Assembly (NCBI RefSeq): GCF_040610475.1 | Contig: NZ_JBEXMJ010000005.1 | Coordinates: 71,631-135,630 of the forward strand | Direction: 5' to 3' | DNA length: 64,000 nt | Source of the DNA: Actinopolymorpha sp. NPDC004070 | GTDB lineage: Bacteria > Actinomycetota > Actinomycetes > Propionibacteriales > Actinopolymorphaceae | Part shown: piece by piece, positions 44,531 through 53,115 of the stretch | Position numbering within the stretch: the first letter of the stretch is position 1 | Layout of the letters: each line of letters starts with the position of its first letter | Translations under genes and position numbers: made by a program | Notes under the pieces: generated by a model | Told to the model about the DNA's origin: nothing | The model's database searches: none | Seen by the model: only the letters and a program-made list of their open reading frames with translations

Positions 44531-45634
44531 GTGACCCAGACCCGCAACTCCCCCACCGGAACCGACCAGCACGCCCCGCCGGCGCAGCTCGCGGTGGGCA
44601 TCGCGATCACGTTCGTGATCGGCGTCCTGCTCGCCTGCCAGTCGAGGGTGAACGGCCAGCTCGGCTCGGAACTCCACGACGGGATCGTCGCCGCCACCTG
44701 GTCGTTCGGCTCCGGGTTCGTGGTCCTGGTGATCGTCGCCGCGCTCGTCCCCGGCATGCGGTCCGGGCTGCGTTCGGTGCTGGCCGCCCTGCGCGCCGGG
44801 CGCTCCGAGCGCTCCGGCAGCACCGAGGGGGACTCGCCGTGGGCGCTGCGGCCGTGGCAGGTCCTCGGCGGCGTCTGCGGGGCGTACCTCGTGGTCACCC
44901 AGTCCGCGACCGTCGGCCTGGTCGGCGTGGCCGTCTTCACGGTCGCGGTGGTCGCCGGGCAGGCTGGCAGCAGCCTGGTCGTCGACCGGCTGGGCCTGGG
45001 TCCGGGTGGACGGCAGCCGGTGACGACCCGGCGGATGGTCGGCGCGGTGCTGGCGCTCGGCGCGGTCGTCCTCACCGTCGCCCACCAGTTGGGTACGCCG
45101 GCGACCGCGGCGCTGGCGATCCTGCCCGCACTGGCCGGGGTGGGTACCGCGTGGCAGCAGGCGGTGAACGGCCGGGTGGCGCGGGCCGCCGCCGGACCGC
45201 CCTCCGACGCCGGCACCCGGCCCGGGCGCAAGCCGGCGGGGACCAACGGCAACGGCCTGCTCGCCGCGCTGGTGGCTGCGCTGACCAACTTCGGTGTCGG
45301 TACGGCCGCGCTGGTGATCGCCGCCGCGGTCGACGTCGGGCTGCGCGGCATGCCGACCGCCTGGCCCACCAACCCGCTGCTGTACATCGGCGGGTTGTTC
45401 GGGATCGCGTTCATCAGCCTGGCGGCGTACGTCGTGAAGATCACCGGCGTACTCCTGCTCGGCCTGACCTCGGTGGCCGGGCAGCTCGTCGGCGCGCTGG
45501 TCCTGGACGCGGCGCTGCCGACGAGTTCGGCCCACCTGACCGTGACCACCATCTCCGGGACGCTGCTCACCCTGGTGGCGGTGGCCATCGCCGCCGCCCC
45601 GGCCCGGCGGCGATCCGCCGCCACCTCCGGCTGA
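44531..45634 (+). CDS. DMT-family (DUF606/YdcZ-like) transporter
   Basis: The 367-aa protein has ten hydrophobic segments in two halves: FVIGVLLACQSRVNGQLG in the first, and TNFGVGTAALVIAA and KITGVLLLGLTSVAGQLVGA in the second. The internal repeat and the conserved Gln-Ser-Arg-xN start point to the DUF606 branch of the drug/metabolite superfamily. The substrate is unknown. GTG 44531 has AGAGGA about 7 nt upstream. Confidence 0.82.
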   Translation: MTQTRNSPTGTDQHAPPAQLAVGIAITFVIGVLLACQSRVNGQLGSELHDGIVAATWSFGSGFVVLVIVAALVPGMRSGLRSVLAALRAGRSERSGSTEGDSPWALRPWQVLGGVCGAYLVVTQSATVGLVGVAVFTVAVVAGQAGSSLVVDRLGLGPGGRQPVTTRRMVGAVLALGAVVLTVAHQLGTPATAALAILPALAGVGTAWQQAVNGRVARAAAGPPSDAGTRPGRKPAGTNGNGLLAALVAALTNFGVGTAALVIAAAVDVGLRGMPTAWPTNPLLYIGGLFGIAFISLAAYVVKITGVLLLGLTSVAGQLVGALVLDAALPTSSAHLTVTTISGTLLTLVAVAIAAAPARRRSAATSG

Positions 45635-45643
45635 CGGAGGCGG

Positions 45644-46237
45644 TCACGGTGTCCAGCGCGGGTCCCGTCCGCTGAGCGCCAGCACCCGGTCCAGGTCGCT
45701 CGCGGTCGCCGGCACCTCCAGCGGCGTACCGAACAGCCCCATCGCGCGCGCCTGTTCGGCCGACCGGGCCGTCGCGTCGTACGCCGCCCGCGCCACGTCG
45801 CCCGGGCAGTCCAGGCGCTGTCCGGTCGCCACGGCCAGGTCCCAGCCGTGCAGGACGAGCTCGCCGAACAGCATCTGCGCCACGAAGTCGGCCGGGAGTT
45901 CGGTCTCGCCGCCCATCCGCGTCGTCCCGTCCTCCGCGCCGGGTTCACCCCACGCGGCGACCGCCCGGTCCAGCTGGGCGGCGTAGGACTTCACCCACTC
46001 ACCGTGCAGGAAGTCGTGGTCCGGCGCCAGCATCGCTGGGTCGGGCAGGTCGGCGACGGGTCGCTTGCGGGCGCTGAGCTCGCTGACGTGGCCGGTCCAC
46101 AGGATCAGGTGGTTGAGCAGCGCCCGTACGTCGTACTCCGTGCACGGTGTCGGCGACCCGAGCTGTTCGGGTCGTACGCCGCGGACGACCGCGATCGCGG
46201 ACCGGGCGGCCCGAGCCATCAGCGGCTGGATTTTCAT
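45644..46237 (-). CDS. TIGR03086-type DinB-like (mycothiol-dependent) protein
   Basis: The 197-aa four-helix-bundle protein has metal ligands typical of the maleylpyruvate isomerase/DinB family: the first in LLNHLILWTGHV, the last two in GELVLHGWDLA. CTEYDVRALLNHL is a signature of TIGR03086 proteins. Some use mycothiol as cofactor, consistent with an actinobacterium. GAAGGGA precedes the ATG. Confidence 0.85.
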   Translation of the reverse strand: MKIQPLMARAARSAIAVVRGVRPEQLGSPTPCTEYDVRALLNHLILWTGHVSELSARKRPVADLPDPAMLAPDHDFLHGEWVKSYAAQLDRAVAAWGEPGAEDGTTRMGGETELPADFVAQMLFGELVLHGWDLAVATGQRLDCPGDVARAAYDATARSAEQARAMGLFGTPLEVPATASDLDRVLALSGRDPRWTP

Positions 46238-46411
46238 CGCTGTCCCTTCGCTCGTTCCCCGCCGATGCCGGATCGGCGGCTGCCTGTCGACGCCGGTCAG
46301 TCAACCCGGGCGGCGGGGTGCAGGTCTTGAAGAAACGCGACCGACCGCCGTCCGGGCAGGTGCCGACAGCCGGTCGCGGGCCCTGTCGGCGCCCGGCCCT
46401 AGGCTCGCGGT

Positions 46412-47257
46412 GTGAACGGATCCGCACCGGTGCAGGGGTTGGACAGCACGCGCGGGATCCTGCACGCCCGGGAGGGTCTGCGGCGGTTCGAGCTGCGCCG
46501 GCGGCTGCCCTCACCAACGGTTGCCGGGCTGGTCTCGCACTACTGGATCGTGTCCTGGGACCTGCACGGGCAGCCGCCGCACACCCAGCGCGTCCTGCCG
46601 TACCCCTGTGTCAACGTCATCTACGAGGCTGCGCGCAGCCGGGTCGCCGGAGTGCTGCGCACCCCTCATCCGCAACTGCTCGCCGGTACCGGCCGGGTGC
46701 TCGGCGTGATGTTCCGGCCGGGCGGGTTCCGGCCGCTGCTGGGCCGGTCGGTGGCCACGATCACCGACCGGTTCCTGCCGCTCGCGGAGGTCTTCGGTGC
46801 CGAGGGAGACGAGGCGGCGGCCGCGGTGCTCGCCGCGCCGGACGACGACGGTCTGGTCGCGGCGGCGGAAGAGTTTCTCACCCGGCTTGTCGTCCGCGCG
46901 CGTGGGCGGGACGCCTCCACCCTGTCCACCGCCGAGCGGGTGGCCGGGATCGTCGAACTGGTCGCGACCGACCCCACCATCGTGCGCGTGGACCAGCTCG
47001 CGGCCCGGCTCGGGCTCGGTGTCCGGGCGCTGCAGCGGCTGTGTGCGGAGTACGCCGGTGTCGGACCGAAGTGGGTCATCCGGCGCTACCGTCTGCATGA
47101 GGCCGTCGAACGCGCGGCCGAGGACCGCGACCCGGACTGGGTACGCCTCGCCGCCGACCTCGGCTACAGCGACCAGGCACACCTGGTGCGCGACTTCACC
47201 GCGGCCACCGGGCAGTCGCCGAGCCGCTACGCCCGCGCGGCCCGGCGCCAGACCTGA
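46412..47257 (+). CDS. AraC-family regulator with N-terminal DUF6597-like domain
   Basis: The 281-aa protein has an N-terminal half with LVSHYWIVSWDL and FRPGGFRPLLG, the pattern found fused to AraC domains. The C-terminal two-HTH AraC domain starts at about residue 180 (VDQLAARLGLGVRALQRLCAEY, then LAADLGYSDQAHLVRDFTAATG). TAGGCT (46400-46405) ends 6 nt before the GTG, so the mRNA is probably leaderless. It is divergent from the DinB-like gene and may regulate it. Confidence 0.88.
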   Translation: MNGSAPVQGLDSTRGILHAREGLRRFELRRRLPSPTVAGLVSHYWIVSWDLHGQPPHTQRVLPYPCVNVIYEAARSRVAGVLRTPHPQLLAGTGRVLGVMFRPGGFRPLLGRSVATITDRFLPLAEVFGAEGDEAAAAVLAAPDDDGLVAAAEEFLTRLVVRARGRDASTLSTAERVAGIVELVATDPTIVRVDQLAARLGLGVRALQRLCAEYAGVGPKWVIRRYRLHEAVERAAEDRDPDWVRLAADLGYSDQAHLVRDFTAATGQSPSRYARAARRQT

Positions 47258-47310
47258 CGGCGACCCGCGCCCGACCGGAACAGACCCTCCGACGGACGGA
47301 CGAACAGAGC

Positions 47311-48081
47311 ATGGTCGAACTCAAGACCGCGAACGAGATCGCCGCGATGCGGGCCGCCGGCCGGGTCGTCGCGCAGACGCTGGCCGCCTGCGCGGAGGCC
47401 GCCCGGCCCGGCGTACCCCTGCGCGACCTGGACGAGGTGGCCCGGGGCGTGCTCGCGGCCAACGGCGCGAGGTCGTCGTTCCTCGACTACCACCCGCACT
47501 TCGCGCCGACCCCCTTCCCGGCGGTCCTGATCACATCGGTGAACGACGTGATCGTGCACGGCATCCCGGACGACTACCGCCTCGCCGACGGCGACCTGCT
47601 GAGCATCGACTTCGGCGCCGAACTCGACGGCTTCCACGGCGACGCGGCCACCAGCCTGGTGGTGGGGACGGCCACCGATCCCGCGGACGAGAAGCTGATC
47701 GCGACCACCCGGGCCGCCCTGGACGCCGGCATCGCCGCCGCCACACCCGGCAACCGGATCGGCGACATCTCCCACGCCATCGGGCGGATCGGCCGCGACG
47801 CCGGGTACGGCATTCCCGCCGACTTCGGCGGGCACGGAATCGGCCGGCAGATGCACGAGCCGCCGTCGGTGCCCAACGAAGGAAGGCCCGGACGCGGCTT
47901 TCCGCTGCGGCCCGGCCTGGTGATCGCGATCGAGCCGATGTTCATCTCCGGCGGCCACGACGGCTACCACGCCGCGCGGGACGGATGGGCGCTGTGCAGC
48001 GACGACCGGAGCCGGGCCGCGCACGTCGAGCACAGCGTGGCGATCACCGAGGACGGCCCGGTCGTGCTCACCCTGCCCTGA
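47311..48081 (+). CDS. map: Methionine aminopeptidase, type I
   Basis: The 256-aa dimetal peptidase has ligands in order: His in DVIVHGIPDD, Asp in LLSIDFGAELDGFHGD, His in FGGHGIGRQMHEPP, Glu in IAIEPMF and Glu in VEHSVAI. It removes N-terminal Met from new proteins. No extra N-terminal domain is present. It follows the AraC-type gene by 53 bp. A weak 13-bp duplication covers its stop. Confidence 0.92.
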   Translation: MVELKTANEIAAMRAAGRVVAQTLAACAEAARPGVPLRDLDEVARGVLAANGARSSFLDYHPHFAPTPFPAVLITSVNDVIVHGIPDDYRLADGDLLSIDFGAELDGFHGDAATSLVVGTATDPADEKLIATTRAALDAGIAAATPGNRIGDISHAIGRIGRDAGYGIPADFGGHGIGRQMHEPPSVPNEGRPGRGFPLRPGLVIAIEPMFISGGHDGYHAARDGWALCSDDRSRAAHVEHSVAITEDGPVVLTLP

Positions 48082-48103
48082 CCGCGGCGGCTGACTGCGG
48101 GAC
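48078..48103 (+). repeat. Weak 13-bp duplication at the map stop codon
   Basis: CTGACCGCGGCGG is followed by CTGACTGCGGGAC, 9 of 13 identical, repeating the stop TGA one frame over. Confidence 0.35.
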
Positions 48104-48121
48104 TCGACCGGCTCGCGCCGG

Positions 48122-49747
48122 TCAGGTCACCGTCACCTCGATCGCGTGGTAGCCGCTGGCGCCGTCCGGCGCCGGCGGGGCGACCGCGGCGGACTGCACC
48201 TGCCCGGCACCGTCGAACGCCCGTACCTCCAGTTGGTACCTGCCCTCCGGCGCCTGCCAGGTCCAGCTCCACTGCCGCCAGGAGTCCTTCGTCGGCTGCC
48301 CGGCCAGCCGCGCGACCTGCCACGGTCCGCTACCGGCCCGCACTTCGACCCGGGAGACGCCGCGGTGCTGTGCCCAGGCCACGCCGGCGACGGTCACCGC
48401 GCCCGCCGGCACCTTCGCGTCGCTCGCGGGTACGTCGATCCGGGAGGCGGTCTTGATCGGTCCCTGCGCCGACCAGCCCCGGGTCGTCCAGTACGCCTGG
48501 AACCGGTCGAACCTCGTCACCTCGACGTCCACCACCCACTTGGTGGCCGAGACGTAGCCGTACAGCCCGGGCACCACCATCCGCACCGGGAAGCCGTGCT
48601 CCAGCGGCAGCGGCGCGCCGTTCATCCCGAACGCCAGCATCGCCGCCCGGCCGTCGGTGAGCGCCGACAACGGCGTGCCGCACGTCCAGCCGTCCGCCGA
48701 CGTCGACTTCACCGCGTCCGCACCGGGACGGACGCCGGCCTCCTCCAGCAGGTCGGACAGCAGTACGCCGGTCCACAGGGCGTTGCCGGCCAGATCGCCG
48801 CCGACCTCGTTGCTCACGCAGGTCAGCGTCACCCACCGGTGCACTATCTGCCGTCTGCGCAGGTCGGCGACGGACAGCTCCAGCGGACGGTCGACCATGC
48901 CGTGAACGCGCAGCCGCCAGCTCGCCGGGTCGACCACGGGCACCGACAGGGCGGTGTCGATGCGGTAGAAGACGTCGTTCGGAGTACGCCAGGGGGTCAG
49001 GTCGCGGATGCGCAGGTCGGCGCCGGCGGGTACGGCCGTGGTGGGCGGGCGCGGCACCGGGAACGACGCCCGCGCGTCGGCCACCGCCCCTCGCCGGCGC
49101 AGCAGCAGGGAGCCCGCGCCGGCCGCGACCAGCGAACCGGCGACGACCAGCCCGCCTCTCAGCAGCAGGTCCCGCCGCGCCTGCGCGGCTGCCGAACCGG
49201 CACCCGGCTCGGCCCGTGCTGCCTTCGCACCTGCCGGCTCGGCCGGCTCAGCCGTTCGTTCGACGGCCCGTAGCGCCCAGACGAGCACGCCACCGGCGGC
49301 GAGCGCGGCGAGCAGCGACGGGACGATCGCGGCGGCACCCGCGTCCGGGCGGCTGGCGGCGGCCAGCGCACCGACCAGGCCGAGTACGCCGAAGACCACC
49401 CAACCCAGCGGGCGGCGCCACCACCCGGCCAGGCCGGCCAGCGCGCCGAGCGCCACGACGAGCACCACGATTCCGGTGACGAGCACGGGCTTGTCGGCAG
49501 TACCGAGCGTGCGGATGCCGAACTCGCGTACGGACGCCGGGATGACATCGATGAACGCCGCGCCCACGGCCACCACGGGCGCGGACCGGGGTTCGGCGAT
49601 CAGGCCGGCCGCGAGCTGGGCGAGGGCAAGACCCGCGCCGGCCGCCACGACACCGGCGCCCGCCGCCCACGTACGAAGGCCCGGCCGCGGCCGGGACCCG
49701 CGTCTGGAACCGGGCCCGGCGGCAGGCCCGGAGTTCGTCGTTCCCAT
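48122..49747 (-). CDS. Membrane-anchored molybdopterin-dependent oxidoreductase (sulfite oxidase family)
   Basis: The 541-aa protein has about four N-terminal membrane segments (residues 30-215), then an extracytoplasmic SUOX-type molybdopterin domain. Cys310 in VTLTCVSNEVGGD is the molybdenum ligand, and HGFPVRMVVPGLYGYVSATKW is the conserved core. A C-terminal dimerisation beta domain follows. The substrate is unknown; family members oxidise sulfite or reduce protein methionine sulfoxide or other S/N-oxides. No haem partner lies beside it. Confidence 0.88.
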   Translation of the reverse strand: MGTTNSGPAAGPGSRRGSRPRPGLRTWAAGAGVVAAGAGLALAQLAAGLIAEPRSAPVVAVGAAFIDVIPASVREFGIRTLGTADKPVLVTGIVVLVVALGALAGLAGWWRRPLGWVVFGVLGLVGALAAASRPDAGAAAIVPSLLAALAAGGVLVWALRAVERTAEPAEPAGAKAARAEPGAGSAAAQARRDLLLRGGLVVAGSLVAAGAGSLLLRRRGAVADARASFPVPRPPTTAVPAGADLRIRDLTPWRTPNDVFYRIDTALSVPVVDPASWRLRVHGMVDRPLELSVADLRRRQIVHRWVTLTCVSNEVGGDLAGNALWTGVLLSDLLEEAGVRPGADAVKSTSADGWTCGTPLSALTDGRAAMLAFGMNGAPLPLEHGFPVRMVVPGLYGYVSATKWVVDVEVTRFDRFQAYWTTRGWSAQGPIKTASRIDVPASDAKVPAGAVTVAGVAWAQHRGVSRVEVRAGSGPWQVARLAGQPTKDSWRQWSWTWQAPEGRYQLEVRAFDGAGQVQSAAVAPPAPDGASGYHAIEVTVT

Positions 49748-49851
49748 CCTCGAATCCTCACCCCGCCTGCTCGGTCTGGCCAGCGCGGGCCGGAGTCGGG
49801 GTGGAAGCGTTCGGATTCCGTAATCACTCCGACCGGCTCGGGACGCGGCGC

Positions 49852-49941
49852 TCAGCCCCGGGTGAGCGCCGCCACGACCACGATCGCCACGAGGAGCAGG
49901 AGCACGCCGGGGATCACCAGCCGCCGGTACCGAGGATGCAC
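49852..49941 (-). CDS. 29-aa single-helix membrane peptide
   Basis: GTG 49941 encodes a basic start (HPRYRRL) followed by a hydrophobic helix (VIPGVLLLLVAIVVVAALT) and Arg-Gly. It begins 10 bp after the thpR stop, so it may be the last gene of that unit. No clear ribosome site is seen, and no family is recognised. Codon use fits a real gene, but the small size limits certainty. Confidence 0.45.
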   Translation of the reverse strand: MHPRYRRLVIPGVLLLLVAIVVVAALTRG

Positions 49942-49951
49942 GTCTGGGAGG

Positions 49952-50557
49952 CTACCTGTCCGCGCTCGTGTGGTCGGCCCGGCCCGTGAGCGGCCAGTCG
50001 GCGACCGTCTCGTAGCGCGGGTGCCGCCCCTCGCCCTGGCCGAGGTGGGACGCCACGAGTTCGAGGCGGTCGGCGACCCACTCCGGGCCGCCGTAACCGG
50101 CCAACTCGGCCGTCACCTGCCCTACGTCGGCCGGCTCGCGCAGCCGGGCGAGCGTCAGGTGCGGCTTGAAGCGCCCTTCGCGTACGTCCAGCCCACTGCG
50201 GCGGGCCGCAGCCGACACCGAACCAGCCAGCGCTCGCAGCGGGCGCAGGTCACCGTCGATCCCGGCCCACAGAACCCTGGCTCGGCGCACCGAGCCGAAG
50301 CCGCCGCTGCCGGCGACCCGAAGCCGCATCGGCGGGTACCGCCCGGCGGCTCGCCCCAGGCGGCGGTGAAGGTCGGTGCGCGCGGAGTCGGGCACCTCAC
50401 CCAGGAAGGCCAGGGTGAGGTGCCACTGTGCCCGCAGCGACCAGCGGTAGTTGTCGTCGGACGCGACCGGCGCGAGCCGTTCGCGCACCTGGGCGAGCTC
50501 GTCGGCCAGGTCGTCGAGCACCGCGGGCGGCGGGACCACGGCGACGAACAACCGCAT
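49952..50557 (-). CDS. thpR: RNA 2',3'-cyclic phosphodiesterase (2H family)
   Basis: This 201-aa member of the LigT/2H phosphoesterase family has the two catalytic HxTx motifs in QWHLTLAFLG and FKPHLTLARLR. It starts MRLFVAVVPP, the usual opening. Proteins of this family hydrolyse 2',3'-cyclic RNA ends. It lies 16 bp downstream of the MFS gene on the same strand, so cotranscription with marR-MFS is likely. Confidence 0.9.
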   Translation of the reverse strand: MRLFVAVVPPPAVLDDLADELAQVRERLAPVASDDNYRWSLRAQWHLTLAFLGEVPDSARTDLHRRLGRAAGRYPPMRLRVAGSGGFGSVRRARVLWAGIDGDLRPLRALAGSVSAAARRSGLDVREGRFKPHLTLARLREPADVGQVTAELAGYGGPEWVADRLELVASHLGQGEGRHPRYETVADWPLTGRADHTSADR

Positions 50558-50573
50558 CAGCGCACCGGCCGGA

Positions 50574-52325
50574 CTACAGCGTCGCGGACCGGCCGGCCCC
50601 GCCGCGCCGTGACTGGCGGGCCGAGACCTGTGTCCGCCACGGACGCACCGCCTGTGGTGTCGGGCCCGAGCAGCGGGTGGTGGCGACCGAACTCCATGCC
50701 GGCACTCTCTCACCGGTCGGCGCCGGCGCGCGGCGCACCGCCGATCGGGGCGGAACGACCGCAGCGGGCCGACCCTCGCCGGATGCGTGTCCGGACCGGC
50801 GCACGCCGCCGTGGTGCGGGTCGCCCCGCCCCTCCGGCCCGTCTGGTGCGCTCGCCTCGGCGCGTACTCCGACCGGCTCGCCCCGGACAGGCTCGGCACT
50901 GACAGGTTCGGCACTGACCGGCTCGGCGTCGACCGGCTCGGGGCCGACCGGCTCGGGGCCGACCGGCTCGACGTCGATCGGGCGTTCCTGGGTGACCACC
51001 TCGTCCTCGGCGCCCCCCTCCGGCGCGGCGGCGTCGGCGGGCAGCCCGGCAGCGGTCGCCTCGGGCCGCTGCTGGGTCCACCAGAAGTGCAGGTGCGGAC
51101 GCGGACGAAGGTGCGCCCGCATCACCAGCCCCTGCCGGTGGGTCAGGATCAGCGCCGCACCGAGCGTGCCGAACAGGCTGATCAGGCCGCCGCCGATGAG
51201 GGTCCACCGGGCACCGAAGGTCTGGCCGACCCAGCCGACGATCGGCGCTCCGAACGGCGTGCTGCCGATGAACACCATGCTGTAGAGCGAGATCACCCGC
51301 CCGCGCATCTCCGGGCTGACCGACAGCTGCATCATCGCGTTCGCGGCGGTGATCATGGTCAGCTGCGCGAACCCGAGGAACGGCAGCATGAGGGCGAAGG
51401 TGAGATAGGTCGGCGCCAGGCCGTTCAGCGCCTCCAGAATCCCGAAGATCACCGCGGCGACGAGAACGATCCGCAGCCGCGGCCGGCCCGTACGGGCGGC
51501 GCGCAGGGCGCCGATCACGGCGCCGACCGCGACGATCGAGCCGAGGACGCCGTACTCCCCGGCGCCCTTGCCGAACACCTCGGTCGCCATCAGGGCGCTG
51601 GTCATCTGGAAGTTCAGGCCGAAGCAGCCGACGAAGAACACGACCCACAGCACCAGCATCAGATCCGGCCGGCCGCGGACGTACTGAACGCCGTCGCGCA
51701 CCATACCGGGCTTGCGTGGGACGGGCGCGGCCGTCTGGAGCTCGGAGGACCGCATCCGGGCGAGCGCGATGATGGTCGCGGCGTAGGTGATCGCGTTGAT
51801 CAGGATCACCCAGCCGGTGCCGACCAGGACGATCAGTAAACCGGCCAGCGCCGGCCCGATGACCCGGGCGCCGTTGAACGACGCGGAGTTCAGGCCGACC
51901 GCGTTGGGCAGGTCCTCCTTGCCCACCATCTCCACGACGAACGACTGCCGCGCGGGGTTGTCGACCGCGCTGGCGACGCCGAACAGGAACGCGATGAGGT
52001 AGACGTGCCACACGGTGACGACACCGGTGAGGTCGAGCAGGGCCAGCGCGGCGGCGGTGATGCCCATCGCGACCTGGGTGCACTGCAGCACCTTGCGCTT
52101 GGAGAAACGGTCGGCGATCAGGCCGCCGAACGGTGCGACCAGCAGGAACGGCAGGAACTGCAGACCGGTGGTGATGCCGAGCGCGGTGCCGCTGTTGTGG
52201 GTGAGCTCGAGGACGAGCCAGTCCTGGGCCACCCGCTGCAGCCAGGTGCCGGTGTTCGAGACTGCCGAGCCGGCCGCGTAGAGACGGTAGTTACGATTCC
52301 GGAGGGATCGGAACGTCTCGATCAC
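50574..52325 (-). CDS. MFS exporter (EntS/DHA3-like) with long repetitive tail
   Basis: The 583-aa protein has twelve membrane segments in residues 1-415. FRNRNYRLYAAGSAVSNTG-like opening (RSLRNRNYRLYAAGSAVSN), GGLIADRFSKRKVL (motif A) and DNPARQSFVVEMV fit the DHA3/EntS type. The last 160 residues are disordered, with seven EPV repeats and then a basic Arg/Pro-rich tail of doubtful function. GTG 52325 overlaps the MarR stop. It probably exports a compound sensed by MarR. Confidence 0.87.
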   Translation of the reverse strand: MIETFRSLRNRNYRLYAAGSAVSNTGTWLQRVAQDWLVLELTHNSGTALGITTGLQFLPFLLVAPFGGLIADRFSKRKVLQCTQVAMGITAAALALLDLTGVVTVWHVYLIAFLFGVASAVDNPARQSFVVEMVGKEDLPNAVGLNSASFNGARVIGPALAGLLIVLVGTGWVILINAITYAATIIALARMRSSELQTAAPVPRKPGMVRDGVQYVRGRPDLMLVLWVVFFVGCFGLNFQMTSALMATEVFGKGAGEYGVLGSIVAVGAVIGALRAARTGRPRLRIVLVAAVIFGILEALNGLAPTYLTFALMLPFLGFAQLTMITAANAMMQLSVSPEMRGRVISLYSMVFIGSTPFGAPIVGWVGQTFGARWTLIGGGLISLFGTLGAALILTHRQGLVMRAHLRPRPHLHFWWTQQRPEATAAGLPADAAAPEGGAEDEVVTQERPIDVEPVGPEPVGPEPVDAEPVSAEPVSAEPVRGEPVGVRAEASAPDGPEGRGDPHHGGVRRSGHASGEGRPAAVVPPRSAVRRAPAPTGERVPAWSSVATTRCSGPTPQAVRPWRTQVSARQSRRGGAGRSATL

Positions 52326-52768
52326 GCTGCGGCCAGCCTTTCCAGGATCGGCGCCGCCTGGCGCAGGATCTCTTTCTCGTCGGGGGACAGTTCACGCAGA
52401 CGCTGAGCCAGCCACGCGTCGCGTCGCTTGCGGTCTTCGGCGAGGATGCGGCGTCCTTCGTCGGCCAGCCGGACCACCACCTGGCGCCCGTCGGTGGGGT
52501 GCGCCTCGCGCACCGCGAGACCGAGGGCTTCCAGTGAGCTCACCGTGCGGGTGGTCGACGGGGGCCGCACCTTTTCCAGGGCGGCGATCTCACCGATCGT
52601 CAACGCGCCGTGGCGGTTGACGGTGGCCATCACACCGAGTTGGTTCGCCGTGAGCTGGTGGTCGGCGGCGCGCTGGTTTCGCAGCCGACGGGACATCCGC
52701 ATCACCGATATACGCAACACACTTGCGAGGCCCGCGTCAGACTTCACGGGCAAGGTTGATGACGGCAT
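52322..52768 (-). CDS. MarR-family regulator
   Basis: The 148-aa protein has a MarR winged helix (LTANQLGVMATVNRHGALTI, VRPPSTTRTVSSLEALGL, then the wing HPTDGRQVVVRLADEG). It precedes an MFS exporter with a 4-nt overlap, the usual MarR-exporter pair. TACGCT (minus strand, 52776-52781) ends 7 nt before the ATG, so the mRNA is probably leaderless, and an inverted repeat covers the promoter for autorepression. Confidence 0.92.
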   Translation of the reverse strand: MPSSTLPVKSDAGLASVLRISVMRMSRRLRNQRAADHQLTANQLGVMATVNRHGALTIGEIAALEKVRPPSTTRTVSSLEALGLAVREAHPTDGRQVVVRLADEGRRILAEDRKRRDAWLAQRLRELSPDEKEILRQAAPILERLAAA

Positions 52769-52772
52769 GAAA

Positions 52773-52800
52773 GTTAGCGTACCTCATTACCCTTGCTAAC
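52773..52800. promoter_or_regulatory. MarR operator overlapping the leaderless -10 box
   Basis: GTTAGC (52773-52778) and GCTAAC (52795-52800) are perfect complements 16 bp apart. The first arm overlaps the TACGCT -10 box. The remaining gap to 53030 shows no gene. Confidence 0.6.
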
Positions 52801-53030
52801 GACCACCCGGCGCCGAGCATTCCCCGTATGCGGGTAAGGGTTTCCGGCTTCGGCAAGCGCTCTCCCGGCGCGGGTATGGTTGCGTTCCCACAATGTGGAC
52901 GGCGCACTGCGGCCGCTTGCGCGGCGAACCTCGCGAAGCTCACCCAACGCGCATCCGGCGCGTTCGTGGCACCGCCGGAGAGCCGAGGACGGTCAGTGCA
53001 GGAGAGGATCAAGCCGCCGAGGAGGATCGG

Positions 53031-53115
53031 GTGACGGAGAAGCTCAGGTGACGGAGAAGATCAGGTCACCGAGAGGATCAGGTGACCGAGAGGATCAGGT
53101 GACCGAGAACCCGCC
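53031..53115. repeat. 17-bp tandem repeat array over the SDR 3' end
   Basis: Five head-to-tail units of GTGACSGAGARGMTCAG type run into the SDR gene; the last unit is its final codons. Each of the first four units holds TCA (TGA on the minus strand) at 53044, 53061, 53078 and 53095. The last of these is the true stop, and the rest fall in other frames. Confidence 0.85.

Noticed and set aside
42881..45948. Very long open frames antisense to the MFS and DMT genes
   Set aside because: They are products of the high GC content: compositionally odd (His/Arg/Gln-rich), with no family motifs, opposite to clear membrane proteins.
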